Source: Billgrantia antri
GTDB lineage: Bacteria > Pseudomonadota > Gammaproteobacteria > Pseudomonadales > Halomonadaceae
DNA: 64,000 nucleotides
Assembly: GCF_019430905.1 (NCBI RefSeq)
Contig: NZ_JAHYCA010000003.1
Location: forward strand, 496,001 to 560,000
Direction: 5' to 3'
A program made the translations under genes and the position numbers. Position 1 is the stretch's first letter, and every line of letters begins with the position of its first letter. Below are positions 18,250-29,837 of this stretch, one piece after another. The notes below the pieces were generated by a model. That model searched no databases, had not been told where the DNA came from, and saw only the letters and a program-made list of their open reading frames with translations.

Positions 18250-19621
18250 GCCCGGCCTCCTCGGCGAAGCGTTGGACGTGCTGCCGAAATGCCTCGCCAC
18301 GGGCCAGGTAGCTGGGAAACTGGTCAAGGCTGGCACAGGCTGGCGACAGCAGTACGCAGTCGCCCGGCTCGGCGATGGCCCGCGCACGCTGCATGGCGGC
18401 GTCGAGGTCGGCGACACGGCTGACGGCCACGCTATCTTCCAAGGCGGCGGCAAGCTTGTCGGCGTCAGCGCCGAACAGGATCGCCTCACGACCGTAGCGA
18501 GCCATGGGCTCGGCCAGTGGCGCGAAGTTCGCACCCTTGCCCTGTCCACCTGCCAGCAGTACCAGCCGTCCCGGCAGGGTCGGTCCCAGGCCGGCCAGGG
18601 CGGCCAGGGTCGCACCGACATTGGTGCCCTTGGAGTCGTTGATCCAGCGCACGCCATCGATATCGGCGAGTACTTCGCTGCGATGAGCCAAGCCCTTGAA
18701 CCGGCGCAGCACCTGACACATGGACGCGAGCGAAAACCCCAGATGGTTGCCCATGGCCAGTGCCGCCAGGGCATTGGCCTGGTTGTGCCGCCCCGCCAGC
18801 CCCAACTCGGCGGCGGCCACCAACGGCATGCTGCCGTGCATCAGCCACTCGCGCCCCTCGTGCGTTGCGATACCCCATTCCTGTGCCTGCGGAGGTCGTG
18901 TCGTGAAGCGCTCGATGGCAGGCAGCGGCTCCAGCGGCCAGGTCATGGCATCCTCGGCGTTGACCACGGCGTGCCGGGCACCGCGAAAGATTCTCAGTTT
19001 GGCGGCACGATACCCCGCCATGTCGCCATGTCGGTCGAGGTGGTCCTGGGAAAGATTGAGAAAGGCTGCGCTCTCGGCTCCCAGGCAGGGAGTGGTCTCG
19101 AGCTGGAAACTGGAGAGCTCGAGGACGTAGAGTTCGGCCTCGGGCGATTCGGTCAACAGGTCGAGGGCCGGCGTACCCAGATTTCCGCCGACGGCCACGC
19201 GCCGACCGGCGGCTTGCGCCATGTCGCCGAGCAGAGTGGTCACGGTGGACTTCGCATTGGAGCCGGTGATGGCCGCGATGGGTGCCCGCGCAGCACGCAC
19301 GAAGAGTGCGATCTCGCCGACGACCAGCGGCTCACCGGTGGCACGCCGGCGCTCAGCCATCTCGGCCAGTCCCGGCGTGAGCGGATCGACGCCGGGACTC
19401 AAGACGACTTCTTCGGCTTCGCTCATGTCGAGCGCAGTGAGCGGCCCGCAGTGAAGCGATACATCAGGGTGTGCGACACGGAAATCTTCGAGGCCTGGCG
19501 GTGCCTCGCGCGTATCGGCGACCATGAACGGAATACCCTCACGCGCCAGGTACCGGCAGATGGCTCGACCCGATATGCCGAGCCCGACCACCAATGTCTC
19601 CCCCTTCGCCACCTTGGGCAT
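18242..19621 (-). CDS. murD: UDP-N-acetylmuramoylalanine--D-glutamate ligase
   Basis: 459 residues; adds D-Glu to UDP-MurNAc-L-Ala. It shows VVGLGISGRA near the start, the P-loop GSNAKSTVT (Ala for the more common Gly, as also in pseudomonads), LSQDHLDRHG and NDSKGTNVGA. The start at 19621 has AGGAGG seven bases upstream. The 38-base gap to mraY is among the larger ones in this half of the cluster. Confidence 0.97.
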   Translation of the reverse strand: MPKVAKGETLVVGLGISGRAICRYLAREGIPFMVADTREAPPGLEDFRVAHPDVSLHCGPLTALDMSEAEEVVLSPGVDPLTPGLAEMAERRRATGEPLVVGEIALFVRAARAPIAAITGSNAKSTVTTLLGDMAQAAGRRVAVGGNLGTPALDLLTESPEAELYVLELSSFQLETTPCLGAESAAFLNLSQDHLDRHGDMAGYRAAKLRIFRGARHAVVNAEDAMTWPLEPLPAIERFTTRPPQAQEWGIATHEGREWLMHGSMPLVAAAELGLAGRHNQANALAALAMGNHLGFSLASMCQVLRRFKGLAHRSEVLADIDGVRWINDSKGTNVGATLAALAGLGPTLPGRLVLLAGGQGKGANFAPLAEPMARYGREAILFGADADKLAAALEDSVAVSRVADLDAAMQRARAIAEPGDCVLLSPACASLDQFPSYLARGEAFRQHVQRFAEEAGHG

Positions 19622-19659
19622 TTCAGCCTCCTCGCGCAGTGGGGTCGGCGCCACCCGAC

Positions 19660-20742
19660 TCAGCGAACCTTCAACGTGGCAAGGCCGACCAATACCAGGA
19701 CCACGGTGATGATCCAGAAGCGCACGATGACACGCGGCTCCGGCCAGCCCTTGAGTTCGTAGTGGTGATGCAGTGGCGCCATGCGGAAGATGCGTCGTCC
19801 GGTCAGCTTGTAGGAACCGACCTGCAGGATCACCGAGACTGTCTCCATGACGAAGATGCCCCCCATGACGAAGAGCACGATCTCCTGGCGCACGATGACG
19901 GCGACCACCCCCAGCGCCGCACCCAGCGCCAGCGCACCGACATCGCCCATGAAAACCTGTGCCGGATAGGTGTTGAACCACAGGAAACCGAGGCCGGCCC
20001 CGGCGATGGTGGCACAGAACACCGCCAGCTCACCGGCCCCGACAATGTTGGGAATCTGCAGGTAATTGGCAAACACGGCGTTGCCGCTGGCATAGGCAAA
20101 GACCGCCAGCCCCATGGCGACCATGACGGTAGGCATGATGGCCAGGCCGTCAAGGCCATCAGTGAGGTTCACGGCATTGGAGCTGCCCACGATGACCAGG
20201 TAGGTGAGCACGATGTAGAACACGCCCAGCGGCAGCACGACATCCTTGAACAGCGGTACGATCAGACTGGTCTCCACCGGGCTGGTAGCCGTCAGGTAGA
20301 GCATCAGCGCCGTCCCCAGGCCGATGACCGACTGCCAGAAGTACTTCCAGCGCGCCGGCAGGCCACGCGGGTTCTTCTCGACGACCTTGCGGTAGTCGTC
20401 GACCCAGCCGATTGCCCCGAACCCCAGCGTTACCACCAGCACGATCCACACGAAGCGGTTGCTCAGGTCGGCCCACAACAGAGTGCCGACGGCAATCGAC
20501 ATCAGTATCATGGCGCCGCCCATGGTCGGCGTACCGGCCTTGGACAAGTGCGACTGCGGGCCGTCGTCGCGAACCGCCTGGCCGATCTGCCGCTCGACGA
20601 GGCGGCGGATCATCCAGGGCCCCAACCACAGGCATAACAGCAGGGCCGTCATGGTGCCCAGGATCATGCGCAGGGTCAGATAGTTGAATACGTTGAAGGC
20701 GCTCTGGTACTGCGCCAGGAATTCAGCCAGAAAAAGCAGCAT
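19660..20742 (-). CDS. mraY: Phospho-N-acetylmuramoyl-pentapeptide transferase
   Basis: 360 residues with about ten membrane helices. Transfers phospho-MurNAc-pentapeptide to undecaprenyl phosphate (lipid I). It carries the MraY marks [42 protein letters not shown] and the histidine cluster PLHHHYE. Normal length. murF precedes it by nine bases. Confidence 0.98.
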   Translation of the reverse strand: MLLFLAEFLAQYQSAFNVFNYLTLRMILGTMTALLLCLWLGPWMIRRLVERQIGQAVRDDGPQSHLSKAGTPTMGGAMILMSIAVGTLLWADLSNRFVWIVLVVTLGFGAIGWVDDYRKVVEKNPRGLPARWKYFWQSVIGLGTALMLYLTATSPVETSLIVPLFKDVVLPLGVFYIVLTYLVIVGSSNAVNLTDGLDGLAIMPTVMVAMGLAVFAYASGNAVFANYLQIPNIVGAGELAVFCATIAGAGLGFLWFNTYPAQVFMGDVGALALGAALGVVAVIVRQEIVLFVMGGIFVMETVSVILQVGSYKLTGRRIFRMAPLHHHYELKGWPEPRVIVRFWIITVVLVLVGLATLKVR

Positions 20743-20751
20743 GAGTTGCGT

Positions 20752-22119
20752 TCACCTTGATGCGTCAGCTCGTAGCGCCGCCACTACCCGCTCCATGCCG
20801 GCACTGCGAGACCCCTTGATCAGCACGCTGGCATTTGGGGGTAGATGGTCCAGGACGTAGCGCGTCAGCGCCGCATGATCGTTGAAATGATACCCACCAT
20901 CGCCGAAAGCCTGGCTCGCGGGGAGTGCCGGATCGCCACAGGTCATCAGCACGTCGATTCCCATCTCCCTGGCGTGGCGGCCAACTTCCGCGTGCAGCCG
21001 GTCCGACTCCGTTCCCAGCTCGCCCATGGCACCCAGCAGGCACCACCTGGGACCAGGCAATTCGGCCAGAAGCCCTAGCACGGCCTTGACCGCCCCCGGA
21101 TTGGCATTGTAACTATCGTCCAGCAGACGGCACTCGCGAATGCCCGCCAGCGGGCTCAGCCGCCCCGGCATCGGCATCGCCGCCGCCAGACCGGCCAGCA
21201 CTCGCTCGCTCTCCAGCCCCAGCGCCAGCGCTCCCGCCGCGGCTGCGAGGGCATTGGCGACGCTATGGCGTCCGAGCAGAGCAAGCTGCACCCGCCCTAC
21301 TCGTCGACCCTCCACGACAAGCGTGAAAGCATAGCGCCCCATGACGTCACAGGCCAGCTCGGTGGCCCGTACGCGGCTCGCCTCGGCAAAACCGAAGTCC
21401 AGCACTTCCCGTGGGGCGGCCAGTTGGGCCCAGAGGGGGAAATAAGCGTCGTCGCGGTTGAGCACCGCCACCCCGTCGTGACCAAGACCGCTTAGGATCT
21501 CGGACTTGGCCTGGGCGATCTGGCCCATGCCGCCGAATTCACCGACATGGGCGCCGGTCACATTCGTGATGATGGCCACCTGCGGTTCGGCCAGGCCGGC
21601 GGTCCAGGCAATCTCGCCAAGGTGATTGGCCCCCAGCTCGACCACTGCCTGACGGTGCTCGTCGGTGAGTCCCAGCAGGGTCAAGGGTGCGCCGATATCG
21701 TTGTTGAGATTGCCCTGCGTGGCCAGGGTCTTGCCGCGCTGGCCGAACAATTGGGCCAACAGCTCCTTGACACTGGTCTTGCCGCTATTGCCCGTCACCG
21801 CCACCAGCGGACCACCCCAGGCACGGCGCCGGGCACGCCCGAGCAGCCCCAGCGCCAGGCGAGTATCCGGCACTACCAGCTGCGGCAGCGGGTCATCGAC
21901 GCGGCGCTCGACCAAGGCGGCACCGGCGCCCGCCTCGCGTGCCTGGGCGATGAAGTCGTGCGCGTCGAAGCGCACCCCGCGCAGGGCCACGAACAGGCTG
22001 CCTGGCGTTAGCCGACGGGTGTCACTGACAATATCCCCCAAGGCCACGTCATGGCCGGGCCCGATCACGCCCAGCGCCTCGGCAACGGCGCTCAGGCTCT
22101 GCAGACCGGCTCCCTTCAT
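20752..22119 (-). CDS. murF: UDP-MurNAc-tripeptide--D-alanyl-D-alanine ligase
   Basis: 455 residues; adds D-Ala-D-Ala to the UDP-MurNAc-tripeptide. The N-terminal substrate domain contains DTRRLTPGSLFVAL, the P-loop is GNSGKTSVKE and the mid-domain shows ITNVTGAHVGEFGG. DSYNANP marks the C-terminal part. Its ATG overlaps the murE TGA. Confidence 0.97.
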   Translation of the reverse strand: MKGAGLQSLSAVAEALGVIGPGHDVALGDIVSDTRRLTPGSLFVALRGVRFDAHDFIAQAREAGAGAALVERRVDDPLPQLVVPDTRLALGLLGRARRRAWGGPLVAVTGNSGKTSVKELLAQLFGQRGKTLATQGNLNNDIGAPLTLLGLTDEHRQAVVELGANHLGEIAWTAGLAEPQVAIITNVTGAHVGEFGGMGQIAQAKSEILSGLGHDGVAVLNRDDAYFPLWAQLAAPREVLDFGFAEASRVRATELACDVMGRYAFTLVVEGRRVGRVQLALLGRHSVANALAAAAGALALGLESERVLAGLAAAMPMPGRLSPLAGIRECRLLDDSYNANPGAVKAVLGLLAELPGPRWCLLGAMGELGTESDRLHAEVGRHAREMGIDVLMTCGDPALPASQAFGDGGYHFNDHAALTRYVLDHLPPNASVLIKGSRSAGMERVVAALRADASR

Positions 22120-23624
22120 TGTCTTACCTCACGGCGCACCAGGGCGGCCTCTGCTTCGGCGAGATCGCTGAAGGCGTGGCGCACCCCGGCGATCTCCTGG
22201 TAAGGCTCGTGCCCCTTGCCGGCGATCAGCACCACATCGTCGTCGCCGGCCTGGTCCAGGGTGCGGGAAATGGCCTCGCTGCGCCCCGCAATGCTCTCGG
22301 TGCGCGGTCTGGCCTCGTCCGATACCCCGGCGAGGATCTGCTCACGTATTCGCGCCGGATCCTCGCTTCTGGGATTGTCGTCGGTGATTACCAGCCTGTC
22401 GGCATGATGCTCGGCAACCGCCGCCATCTGCGGACGCTTGCCGCTGTCACGGTCGCCGCCACAGCCAAACAGGCACCATAATCGACCCTCGCCGGGGAGA
22501 TGGTCGCGCAGCGCCACCAGCGCATTCTCCAGCGCCTCGGGAGTATGTGCGTAGTCGACGATCACGGCCGGCCGGCCTTGTCGCTTCACCCGCTGCATGC
22601 GCCCCGGTACGGGAGTCAATCGCGGGGCTGCCTCGAACAGCGCATCGAGCGATTCGCCCAGACCATGCAGGGTGGCGATGGCGAGCAGGACATTGTCGAG
22701 GTTGAACCGGCCCATCAGCGGCAGCTCAAGCGAACGCTCTCCCTGCGGCGTCGCCACCAGAGCCAATTGGCCGTCACGGCTGGGCCGCCAGTCGATCACC
22801 CGTAGCGTCGCCGCCGTATCGTCGCCGACCGCCAGCACTCGCACCCCTTCCGGCAAACCTGCCAGCATCAGACGGGCCAGGGGGTCATCGGCGTTGACCA
22901 CCGCAAGCGCCAGCTCGGAACGGCGGAACAGTCTCGCCTTGGCGGCGGCGTAGGCCGCCATGCTGCCGTGATAGTCCAGGTGATCACGACTGAGATTGGT
23001 GAATACCGCCGCGGTGACTCGACAGCCGTCGAGGCGCCCCTGCTCCAGGGCATGGGAGGAGACCTCCATGGCCACCCGGTCGATGCCGCCCGAGGCCATT
23101 TCGCCGAGCGCTGCCTGCAGCGTCAGTGGACCCGGCGTGGTCAGCCCCGCATCCTCGAGCTGCCCGGGCCGTCCCACCCCGAGCGTCCCGATGAGACCCG
23201 CCGGGCGCCCCAGCGCCCCGCTCAACTCGGCAATGTAATGGGTAACGGAGCTCTTACCATTGGTCCCGGTCACGCCGATCAACGTCAGCGCTTCGGGCAC
23301 CTCGAAAAGCAAGCGCCCCAGCTCACCCAGGCGCTGACGCAGGAACGGCAGGCCGAGGACCGGCTGATCCCGTGCCGCGTCGGGCAGCGTCTCGTCCGGC
23401 TCGAGGTGGTAGAGCACCTGAGCGGCTCCCGACGCCAGCGCCTCGGCCAGATGGGAGCGGCCGTCGCCGGCCACCCCGGGCACGGCGATGAAAATGTCGC
23501 CCGGGGCGACCCGCCGGCTGTCGAGCACCAGGCGAAGCGGAGTCGCGTCGGCAAATTCCGGCATCGTCAGGCCGGGCCAGCAGCGCCGCAGCGCCGCCTG
23601 GAGACGGAGGGTATTTACCTGCAT
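22116..23624 (-). CDS. murE: UDP-MurNAc-dipeptide--meso-diaminopimelate ligase
   Basis: 502 residues. The P-loop is GTNGKSSV. The DNPRSEDP motif is the DNPR box that selects meso-diaminopimelate over lysine, so the cell wall is of the usual Gram-negative type. The N-terminal domain has LDSRRVAPGDIF. The ATG at 23624 gives normal length. murF overlaps its end by four bases. Confidence 0.97.
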   Translation of the reverse strand: MQVNTLRLQAALRRCWPGLTMPEFADATPLRLVLDSRRVAPGDIFIAVPGVAGDGRSHLAEALASGAAQVLYHLEPDETLPDAARDQPVLGLPFLRQRLGELGRLLFEVPEALTLIGVTGTNGKSSVTHYIAELSGALGRPAGLIGTLGVGRPGQLEDAGLTTPGPLTLQAALGEMASGGIDRVAMEVSSHALEQGRLDGCRVTAAVFTNLSRDHLDYHGSMAAYAAAKARLFRRSELALAVVNADDPLARLMLAGLPEGVRVLAVGDDTAATLRVIDWRPSRDGQLALVATPQGERSLELPLMGRFNLDNVLLAIATLHGLGESLDALFEAAPRLTPVPGRMQRVKRQGRPAVIVDYAHTPEALENALVALRDHLPGEGRLWCLFGCGGDRDSGKRPQMAAVAEHHADRLVITDDNPRSEDPARIREQILAGVSDEARPRTESIAGRSEAISRTLDQAGDDDVVLIAGKGHEPYQEIAGVRHAFSDLAEAEAALVRREVRQ

Positions 23625-23655
23625 CGACACACCTTTGTCATGGAAACGGCAGGAC

Positions 23656-25365
23656 TCATCTTGCACGCTGATCTGGCGGCACATCGAGTAGCCGCAGGGC
23701 GCTACCGGTGACACGTGAGAACACCGGCGCCGCCACGGCACCACCGTAGTACTCTCCCGCCTGGGGATTGTCGATCATGACGATGGTGACGATACGCGGA
23801 TCGGAGACGGGAGCGATACCGGCGAACAGACTGCGATAGGCGTTCTCCTCGTAGCCGCGCCCCGATGTCTTGCGTACTGTACCGGTCTTGCCGGCCACCC
23901 GGTAGCCTGGTACCGCCGCCCGCCTGCCGCCGGTGGTCGGTTGCACGGACTCCTCCATGATGCGCAGCAGCTCATGCGCGATCTCGGGATCGATGGTCGG
24001 CGTCCCCTGCGGGACCTCATCAAGCTTGAGCAGCGAAGGAGCCATGCGCACGCCGCCATTGGCCAGGGCGGTGTAGGCGCTCGCCAGCTGCAGGGCGGAA
24101 ACCGACAGGCCATAGCCATACGACAGCGCCGCCCACTGGCTGCGCGACCAGCGTACCGGGGCCGGCAGGTGGCCCACGGCCTCTCCGGGAAAGCCGGTCT
24201 CGGTGCTCTGCCCGAAGCCGAGCCGCCGGTAGAGGTCCGGCACCAGCGGGTCGTCGAGCTCCAGCACCAGCTTGGACATGCCGATGTTGGAGGATTTCTC
24301 GAGGATGCCGGCCAGATCGAGCTTGCCGTAGTTGCGAACATCGTGGATGGTGAAGCGATCGATGCGCATCCAGCCCGGGGAGGTATCGACCACCACGTCG
24401 CTATCGAAGCGGCCACTCTCCATGATCGCCGCCATGGCCAGCGGTTTCATCACCGACCCCGGCTCGAAGACGTCGACGATCGCCTGGTTGCGCAGGCCGC
24501 GCGGGTCGATGCCGGCACGATTGTTGGGGTTGTAGGAGGGCTGGTTGGCCATGGCCAACACCTCGCCGGTACGAGCATCCATCATGACGACCACGCCGCC
24601 ATCGGCCTCATGTTCGGCAACCGCTGCCTTGAGCTCGCGGTACGCCATGTACTGCAGACGCTGATCGATGGCCAATGTCAACTCACCACCCGGCTGCGCC
24701 TCACGCAGGACCTCAAGGTCCCGCACCAGGCGGCCACGCCGGTCCTTGACCACCCGGCGCTGACCCGGCGTACCGGCCAGATAGGGCTGGTAGGCCAGCT
24801 CCACACCCTCCTGCCCCATGTCATCCACATTGGTAACGCCCAGCAACTGGGCGGTCACCTCGCCGGCCGGGTAGTAGCGCTTGTACTCATGCTGGGCGTA
24901 GACCCCCGGCACACGCAGGTCGAGAACCCGCTGGGCAGCCACCGGTGTCAGCTGGCGGCGCAGGTACATGAATTCACGCTCCCCGAAACGCTCCAGCCTG
25001 GCATCAAGATCATCCAGCGGCATGCCCAGCGCCTGCGCCAGCATCAGCCGCCGGATGCGATCGTCAGGCACTTCCTGAGGATTGGCCCACAACGTCACGA
25101 CCGGCGTGGAGACGGCCAGCGGCTCGCCGTTACGATCGGTGATCATGCCGCGGTGGGCCGTCAGCGACTCCGTGCGCAGGATACGTGCATCACCCTGGCC
25201 CTGAAGAAAAGGACGATCGAAGACATGCAGGGTCACGATACGGCCGGCCAGCAGCAACAAGCCGAGGATCACCGCTCCCAGCACCACGCCATAGCGCAAC
25301 CCGCCCATCGGCGCCATGGGAGGCCGGCGGCGCGGCGTCACGCCACTGCGTACGTCAGTGCTCAT
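23656..25365 (-). CDS. ftsI: Septal transpeptidase FtsI (PBP3)
   Basis: 569 residues; class B penicillin-binding protein cross-linking septal peptidoglycan. One membrane helix lies at about 26-46. The three penicillin-binding motifs are present: SVMK with nucleophile S304, SSN (358-360) and KTG (493-495). The ATG at 25365 overlaps the ftsL stop (ATGA). Confidence 0.97.
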   Translation of the reverse strand: MSTDVRSGVTPRRRPPMAPMGGLRYGVVLGAVILGLLLLAGRIVTLHVFDRPFLQGQGDARILRTESLTAHRGMITDRNGEPLAVSTPVVTLWANPQEVPDDRIRRLMLAQALGMPLDDLDARLERFGEREFMYLRRQLTPVAAQRVLDLRVPGVYAQHEYKRYYPAGEVTAQLLGVTNVDDMGQEGVELAYQPYLAGTPGQRRVVKDRRGRLVRDLEVLREAQPGGELTLAIDQRLQYMAYRELKAAVAEHEADGGVVVMMDARTGEVLAMANQPSYNPNNRAGIDPRGLRNQAIVDVFEPGSVMKPLAMAAIMESGRFDSDVVVDTSPGWMRIDRFTIHDVRNYGKLDLAGILEKSSNIGMSKLVLELDDPLVPDLYRRLGFGQSTETGFPGEAVGHLPAPVRWSRSQWAALSYGYGLSVSALQLASAYTALANGGVRMAPSLLKLDEVPQGTPTIDPEIAHELLRIMEESVQPTTGGRRAAVPGYRVAGKTGTVRKTSGRGYEENAYRSLFAGIAPVSDPRIVTIVMIDNPQAGEYYGGAVAAPVFSRVTGSALRLLDVPPDQRAR

Positions 25366-25691
25366 GGCCGGATGACCTCGACTTCGTCGACGCTGGGGAG
25401 GCGCATCTCGAGCCGCTCGACGGCCAGGCGCTCGATACGTGCCGGTGACGACCAGGCGCTCTCTTCCAGCAGCAGCTGTCCCCACTCCGTCTGCAGCTGG
25501 TCGCGCTCACGCTCCAGTTGCTGCAGCCGTACATACTGCATGCGGGTCTGGTGGCTGGCATTGATCACGGCCATGGCAGTGACCAGGCAAGCCAGCAGCA
25601 GGCCCAGAACCAGCAGCAGCGGCCAGCTCGGCAGCCAGGCCGGACGCCTGGCGGCGCGCAGATTCCGGAAAGACAATCGTCCTTGCGCCAT
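25362..25691 (-). CDS. ftsL: Cell division protein FtsL
   Basis: 109 residues; a small bitopic protein of FtsQBL that activates FtsWI. One membrane helix (about 24-44) is followed by a leucine- and glutamate-rich coiled coil (YVRLQQLERERDQLQTEW). The ATG at 25691 has GAGGAG four bases upstream, so a TTG four codons earlier was rejected. Sequence divergence in this family is high, but position and layout are decisive. Confidence 0.93.
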   Translation of the reverse strand: MAQGRLSFRNLRAARRPAWLPSWPLLLVLGLLLACLVTAMAVINASHQTRMQYVRLQQLERERDQLQTEWGQLLLEESAWSSPARIERLAVERLEMRLPSVDEVEVIRP

Positions 25692-25699
25692 GCCACTCC

Positions 25700-26656
25700 T
25701 CAAGTCAGCTTGCGCGCTGCACGCATCACCGCACTACGCGCACGGGGGTTGGCGTCGACTTCCTCCGGCGTGGGCCGCTGAGCCTTGCCCAGCATCTCCA
25801 GGCGCTTGGCAAGCTGGGACTCCCGCACCGGCATGCCGCGCGGCAAGTCGCTATCGCCACGCACATGCTCGCGAATGAAACGTTTGACTCGGCGATCCTC
25901 CAGCGAATGGAAGCTGATCACCACCAGATGACCACCAGGAGCCAGCGCCTCGAGCGCTGCAGCCAGGGCCGCGTCCAGCTGCTCGAGTTCGCCGTTGATG
26001 TGGATACGCAGCGCCTGGAAGGCGCGTGTTGCGGGATGCTTGCCCTTCTCCCAGGCAGGGTGGGCCGCCTTGAGCACCTCGGCAAGATCACCGGTGCGCA
26101 GGAACGGCCTTTCGGCACGACGCGTCACGATGGCCCGCGCCAGCCGTTTGGCGAAGCGCTCCTCGCCATAGGTCTTGAATACCCCGGCGATATCGCTCTC
26201 ACGAGCTCGCGCCAGCCACTCGGCGGCGCTCTCGCCCTGAGTCGGGTCCATGCGCATGTCGAGCGGCCCGTCACGCAGGAAGCTGAAGCCCCGCTCGGGG
26301 TCATCCAACTGCGGTGACGAGACGCCGATGTCCAGCAGCACGCCGGCCAGCCTTCCGTGAAGGTCGTGATGTCGAGCAACCTCGCCGAGACGGGAGAACT
26401 CGCCCCGCTCGATGGAGAAGCGCGGGTCGTCCAGCGTCCGCGCCTCGGCAATGGCCTGGGGATCGCGATCGATGGCGAGCAGACGCCCTTCGGGGCTCAA
26501 TCGCTCAAGGATGGCGCGAGAGTGGCCGCCACGACCGAAGGTGCCGTCAAGGTAGGCCCCGCTGGGGTCGTGAATGAGCGCATCCACGGCGCCGTCCAGC
26601 AGCACGCTGGCATGACGAAAGCCATGTCGGCTCGATTCAGCGGCGGATAGCTGCAT
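25700..26656 (-). CDS. rsmH: 16S rRNA m4C1402 methyltransferase
   Basis: 318 residues; SAM-dependent N4-methylation of C1402 in the 16S rRNA decoding centre. It shows [39 protein letters not shown] and [12 protein letters not shown]. The ATG at 26656 has AGGAA six bases upstream. It is the first protein gene of the cluster; mraZ, its common upstream partner, is absent. Confidence 0.97.
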   Translation of the reverse strand: MQLSAAESSRHGFRHASVLLDGAVDALIHDPSGAYLDGTFGRGGHSRAILERLSPEGRLLAIDRDPQAIAEARTLDDPRFSIERGEFSRLGEVARHHDLHGRLAGVLLDIGVSSPQLDDPERGFSFLRDGPLDMRMDPTQGESAAEWLARARESDIAGVFKTYGEERFAKRLARAIVTRRAERPFLRTGDLAEVLKAAHPAWEKGKHPATRAFQALRIHINGELEQLDAALAAALEALAPGGHLVVISFHSLEDRRVKRFIREHVRGDSDLPRGMPVRESQLAKRLEMLGKAQRPTPEEVDANPRARSAVMRAARKLT

Positions 26657-26725
26657 GCACTTTCCTGATCTCTTGAGCTGGCTGAAAGTACCGGCCACAA
26701 CCGGTAGCGGAGGGTTCGATTCGGG

Positions 26726-27086
<361 letters not shown>

Positions 27087-27093
27087 GAGCGCA

Positions 27094-27122
27094 AGAATAC
27101 CAGCGCGCCCGATGCCTCTCAA
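27094..27122 (-). promoter_or_regulatory. rnpB promoter
   Basis: TTGAGA (27122-27117), 17-base spacer and TATTCT (27099-27094). The expected start, seven bases on, is the first base of the P1 stem. The -35 lies just past the rsmI stop. Confidence 0.75.
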
Positions 27123-27138
27123 TGCCTTTCACCGGCCG

Positions 27139-27996
27139 TCAGCGCGCCTCCTTGAGCGCTTGGGTCCGCTCATACCACGCCTTCTTCGCGCCACCCAGCA
27201 GACGCGCGGCCACCGCAGCCGCCTGCTTGACCCCTACGCCCTCTGCGAGCAGCGCCGCGAGCAGCGCATCCGCCTCCAGGCTGGCAGCATCCGCTTCAAC
27301 CCGCTCCTCGGCGCCGGCCACCATGATCACGAACTCGCCACGGGCCTGGTCGGGATCGCTCTCCATGCAAGCCAGCAGCACCGCGGCACTGCCGTCGAGA
27401 AATGTCTCGAACGACTTGGTCAGCTCCCTGGCCAGGACCAGGTGCCGCTCACCCAATACCGCCTCGATGTCCTTGAGGGTGTCACGGATACGGTGGGGTG
27501 ATTCATAGAACACCAGTGTTTCCTGGTTGGCAGCGAGGCGTTCGAGCCGCTGACGCCGAGGCCCCGTTCTGGCCGGGAGAAATCCTTGAAACAGAAAGCG
27601 GTCGGTCGGCAGGCCGGCCGCGCTGAGCGCAGCCACCAGAGCGCAGGGCCCCGGAACCGGCACGATGCGACGCCCGCGTGCGCGCAGCTCACGCACCAGC
27701 ACGAAGCCAGGATCGCTGATCAGCGGCGTACCTGCATCGCTGATCAGTGCAATGCTCTCGCCACGTATCAGCCGCTCGTCGAGCTGCTCGATCCTGGCCG
27801 ACTCGTTGTGCTCATGCAGCGAGAGCATGGGAACCGTGAGTCCGAGGTGGCGCAGCAACCGTGCGCTATGGCGGGTATCCTCGGCGGCGATCAGCGACAC
27901 ATCGCCCAACAGCCTCGCCGCCCTCGGGCTCAGATCCTCCAGATTCCCAATCGGCGTGGCGACCACGTACAATGTGCCCAGATCAACGTCAGACAT
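27139..27996 (-). CDS. rsmI: 16S rRNA 2'-O-methyl C1402 methyltransferase
   Basis: 285 residues, YraL/RsmI family of tetrapyrrole-type methylases; 2'-O-methylates C1402, the same base RsmH modifies. It shows LYVVATPIGNLEDLSPRA, AEDTRHS, ISDAGTPLISDPG and PGPCALV. AGGA stands before the ATG. It is divergent from lpoA, as in E. coli yraL/yraM. Confidence 0.95.
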   Translation of the reverse strand: MSDVDLGTLYVVATPIGNLEDLSPRAARLLGDVSLIAAEDTRHSARLLRHLGLTVPMLSLHEHNESARIEQLDERLIRGESIALISDAGTPLISDPGFVLVRELRARGRRIVPVPGPCALVAALSAAGLPTDRFLFQGFLPARTGPRRQRLERLAANQETLVFYESPHRIRDTLKDIEAVLGERHLVLARELTKSFETFLDGSAAVLLACMESDPDQARGEFVIMVAGAEERVEADAASLEADALLAALLAEGVGVKQAAAVAARLLGGAKKAWYERTQALKEAR

Positions 27997-28099
27997 GGCG
28001 ATTCCTCAGGGAGAGTGTCGGGCTTGGCCGAACGTGATGGGTGTCGAGCCCGGAGACAGGCCTGCGCCTCTCTGAGCCTGCAGACTAAGGAAAGGATTC

Positions 28100-29837
28100 A
28101 TGTGCAAAATGCTCCGCGGCCTGCTGGCCACCATGCTTCTCGCTCTCCTGGTGGCTGGCTGTGCGCCCTCCGGCCTCGTCGAACGCGTGGCCGACGACGA
28201 CCCCCGCGCATTGCTCGAGCAGGCCGAGCAGCAAGCACCCGACCAGGCCGCGCTCAGCCGGCTCGAGGCGGCGGATATCCTAGCACGCCGCGGCCAGCGC
28301 ACCCAGGCACTGGAGATTGCCCGCGAGATCGACGATGCACGATTGCCTGCCGAGTACCGTTTGCATTGGGCCATGCTGCTATCTGAGCTCGGCGCTGAAC
28401 TCGATGCCCCCTGGGCCGTGGTCCAGGCCGGTCAGCTGCTCGACGAGATCGACATCCCACGCGACGCCGGCCTGATCCTGCGCGAGCGCATGGGGCGCGC
28501 CCTGTTGCAGATCGACGAGTATCGCGCGGCCGCCGCCATGCTGATGGACGTGCAGGCACAAACCGACCGAGAAGCCCTCAACGACCCCATCTGGACCGCG
28601 CTTTCCCGCCTCGAGGACAGCGGGCTGGCCAGCCTGCGCGAGGGTGCCGATGAACTCACCCTGGGCTGGCTGGCACTCGCCGGCCTGGTACGCGAGAGCG
28701 ACGGCGATATCGAGCGCCTGTTCGCCCGCCTGGCGTCCTGGCGTGAACGCCACCCTCAGCATCCAGCGGCACGCAGCGTACCCGCTGAATTGCTGGCACT
28801 GCGCGAATTGCGCGGCAAGGAGGTTCGCCACATCGCCGTCTTCCTGCCCGACCATGGCCCCCTGAGCAGCGTCGCCGAATCGATTCGCACCGGCATTCGG
28901 GTCCATCACCTGAACAGCGCGGAGCGCAATGGCGGCGTGCGGCTCACCTTCCTCGACGCCAGCCATGGCGACCTTGATGCCCTCTATGCCGAGGCGCGCA
29001 ACCGTGGCGCCCAGGTGGTCATTGGTCCGCTCGACAAGGAGCAGGTCAGTGAACTCGAAACTCGGGACAGCGTTCCCCTGCCCACACTGGCGCTGAACTA
29101 CGGCGCCGGCCCGGAGAATCGGGCCGAGGGACTGTTCCAATACGGCCTGTCCGCCGAGGACGAGGCGCGCCAAGTGGCGCGACGCGCTCGCGAAGATGGT
29201 CATCGACGCAGCGCTCTGCTGGTGCCGAACAACGAGTGGGGCGCAAGGGTCGGTCGCGCTTTCGAGAGTGAGTGGCGCGACCGCGACGGCACCATCACCA
29301 ACGTCGTTACCTACGATCCACGCGGCTCGGCCACAGAGAGCACCCGCCGAGTGCTCAGCGATGGCCGCCCCGACATGCTGTTCCTGCTGGCGCTGCCCAG
29401 CTATGCCCGCCAGGTGCCGCCTACGCTCGACTACTACGGCGCTGCTGACCTTCCCATCTATGCAACTTCGCACCTCTACGAGGGGCGTCCACAGCCACTG
29501 CTCGACCATGATCTCGACGAGGTCAACTTCGTCGACATCCCCTGGCAGATCCCGGACGCCGCCGTTGGTGGGGTGGAAGCACTCCCTTACCTTGCCAGCT
29601 TCGAAGAGCTGCAGCAGGCTGCCGACCCCTCCACCTTCCGACTGATGGCCATGGGCGTCGATGCCTATGAATTGGCACGACGCCTGCCGCAGTTCCAGTT
29701 GCTGCCCGAGAGCGAACTGTTCGGTGCCACCGGCCTGCTGGTACCTGGCCGCGACGGTCGCATCGAGCGGCGTCTGCCGTGGGCGCGCTTCGAGAACGGC
29801 GTGCCGCAGCCCATCCTGAGCCTGGATATTCTCGACG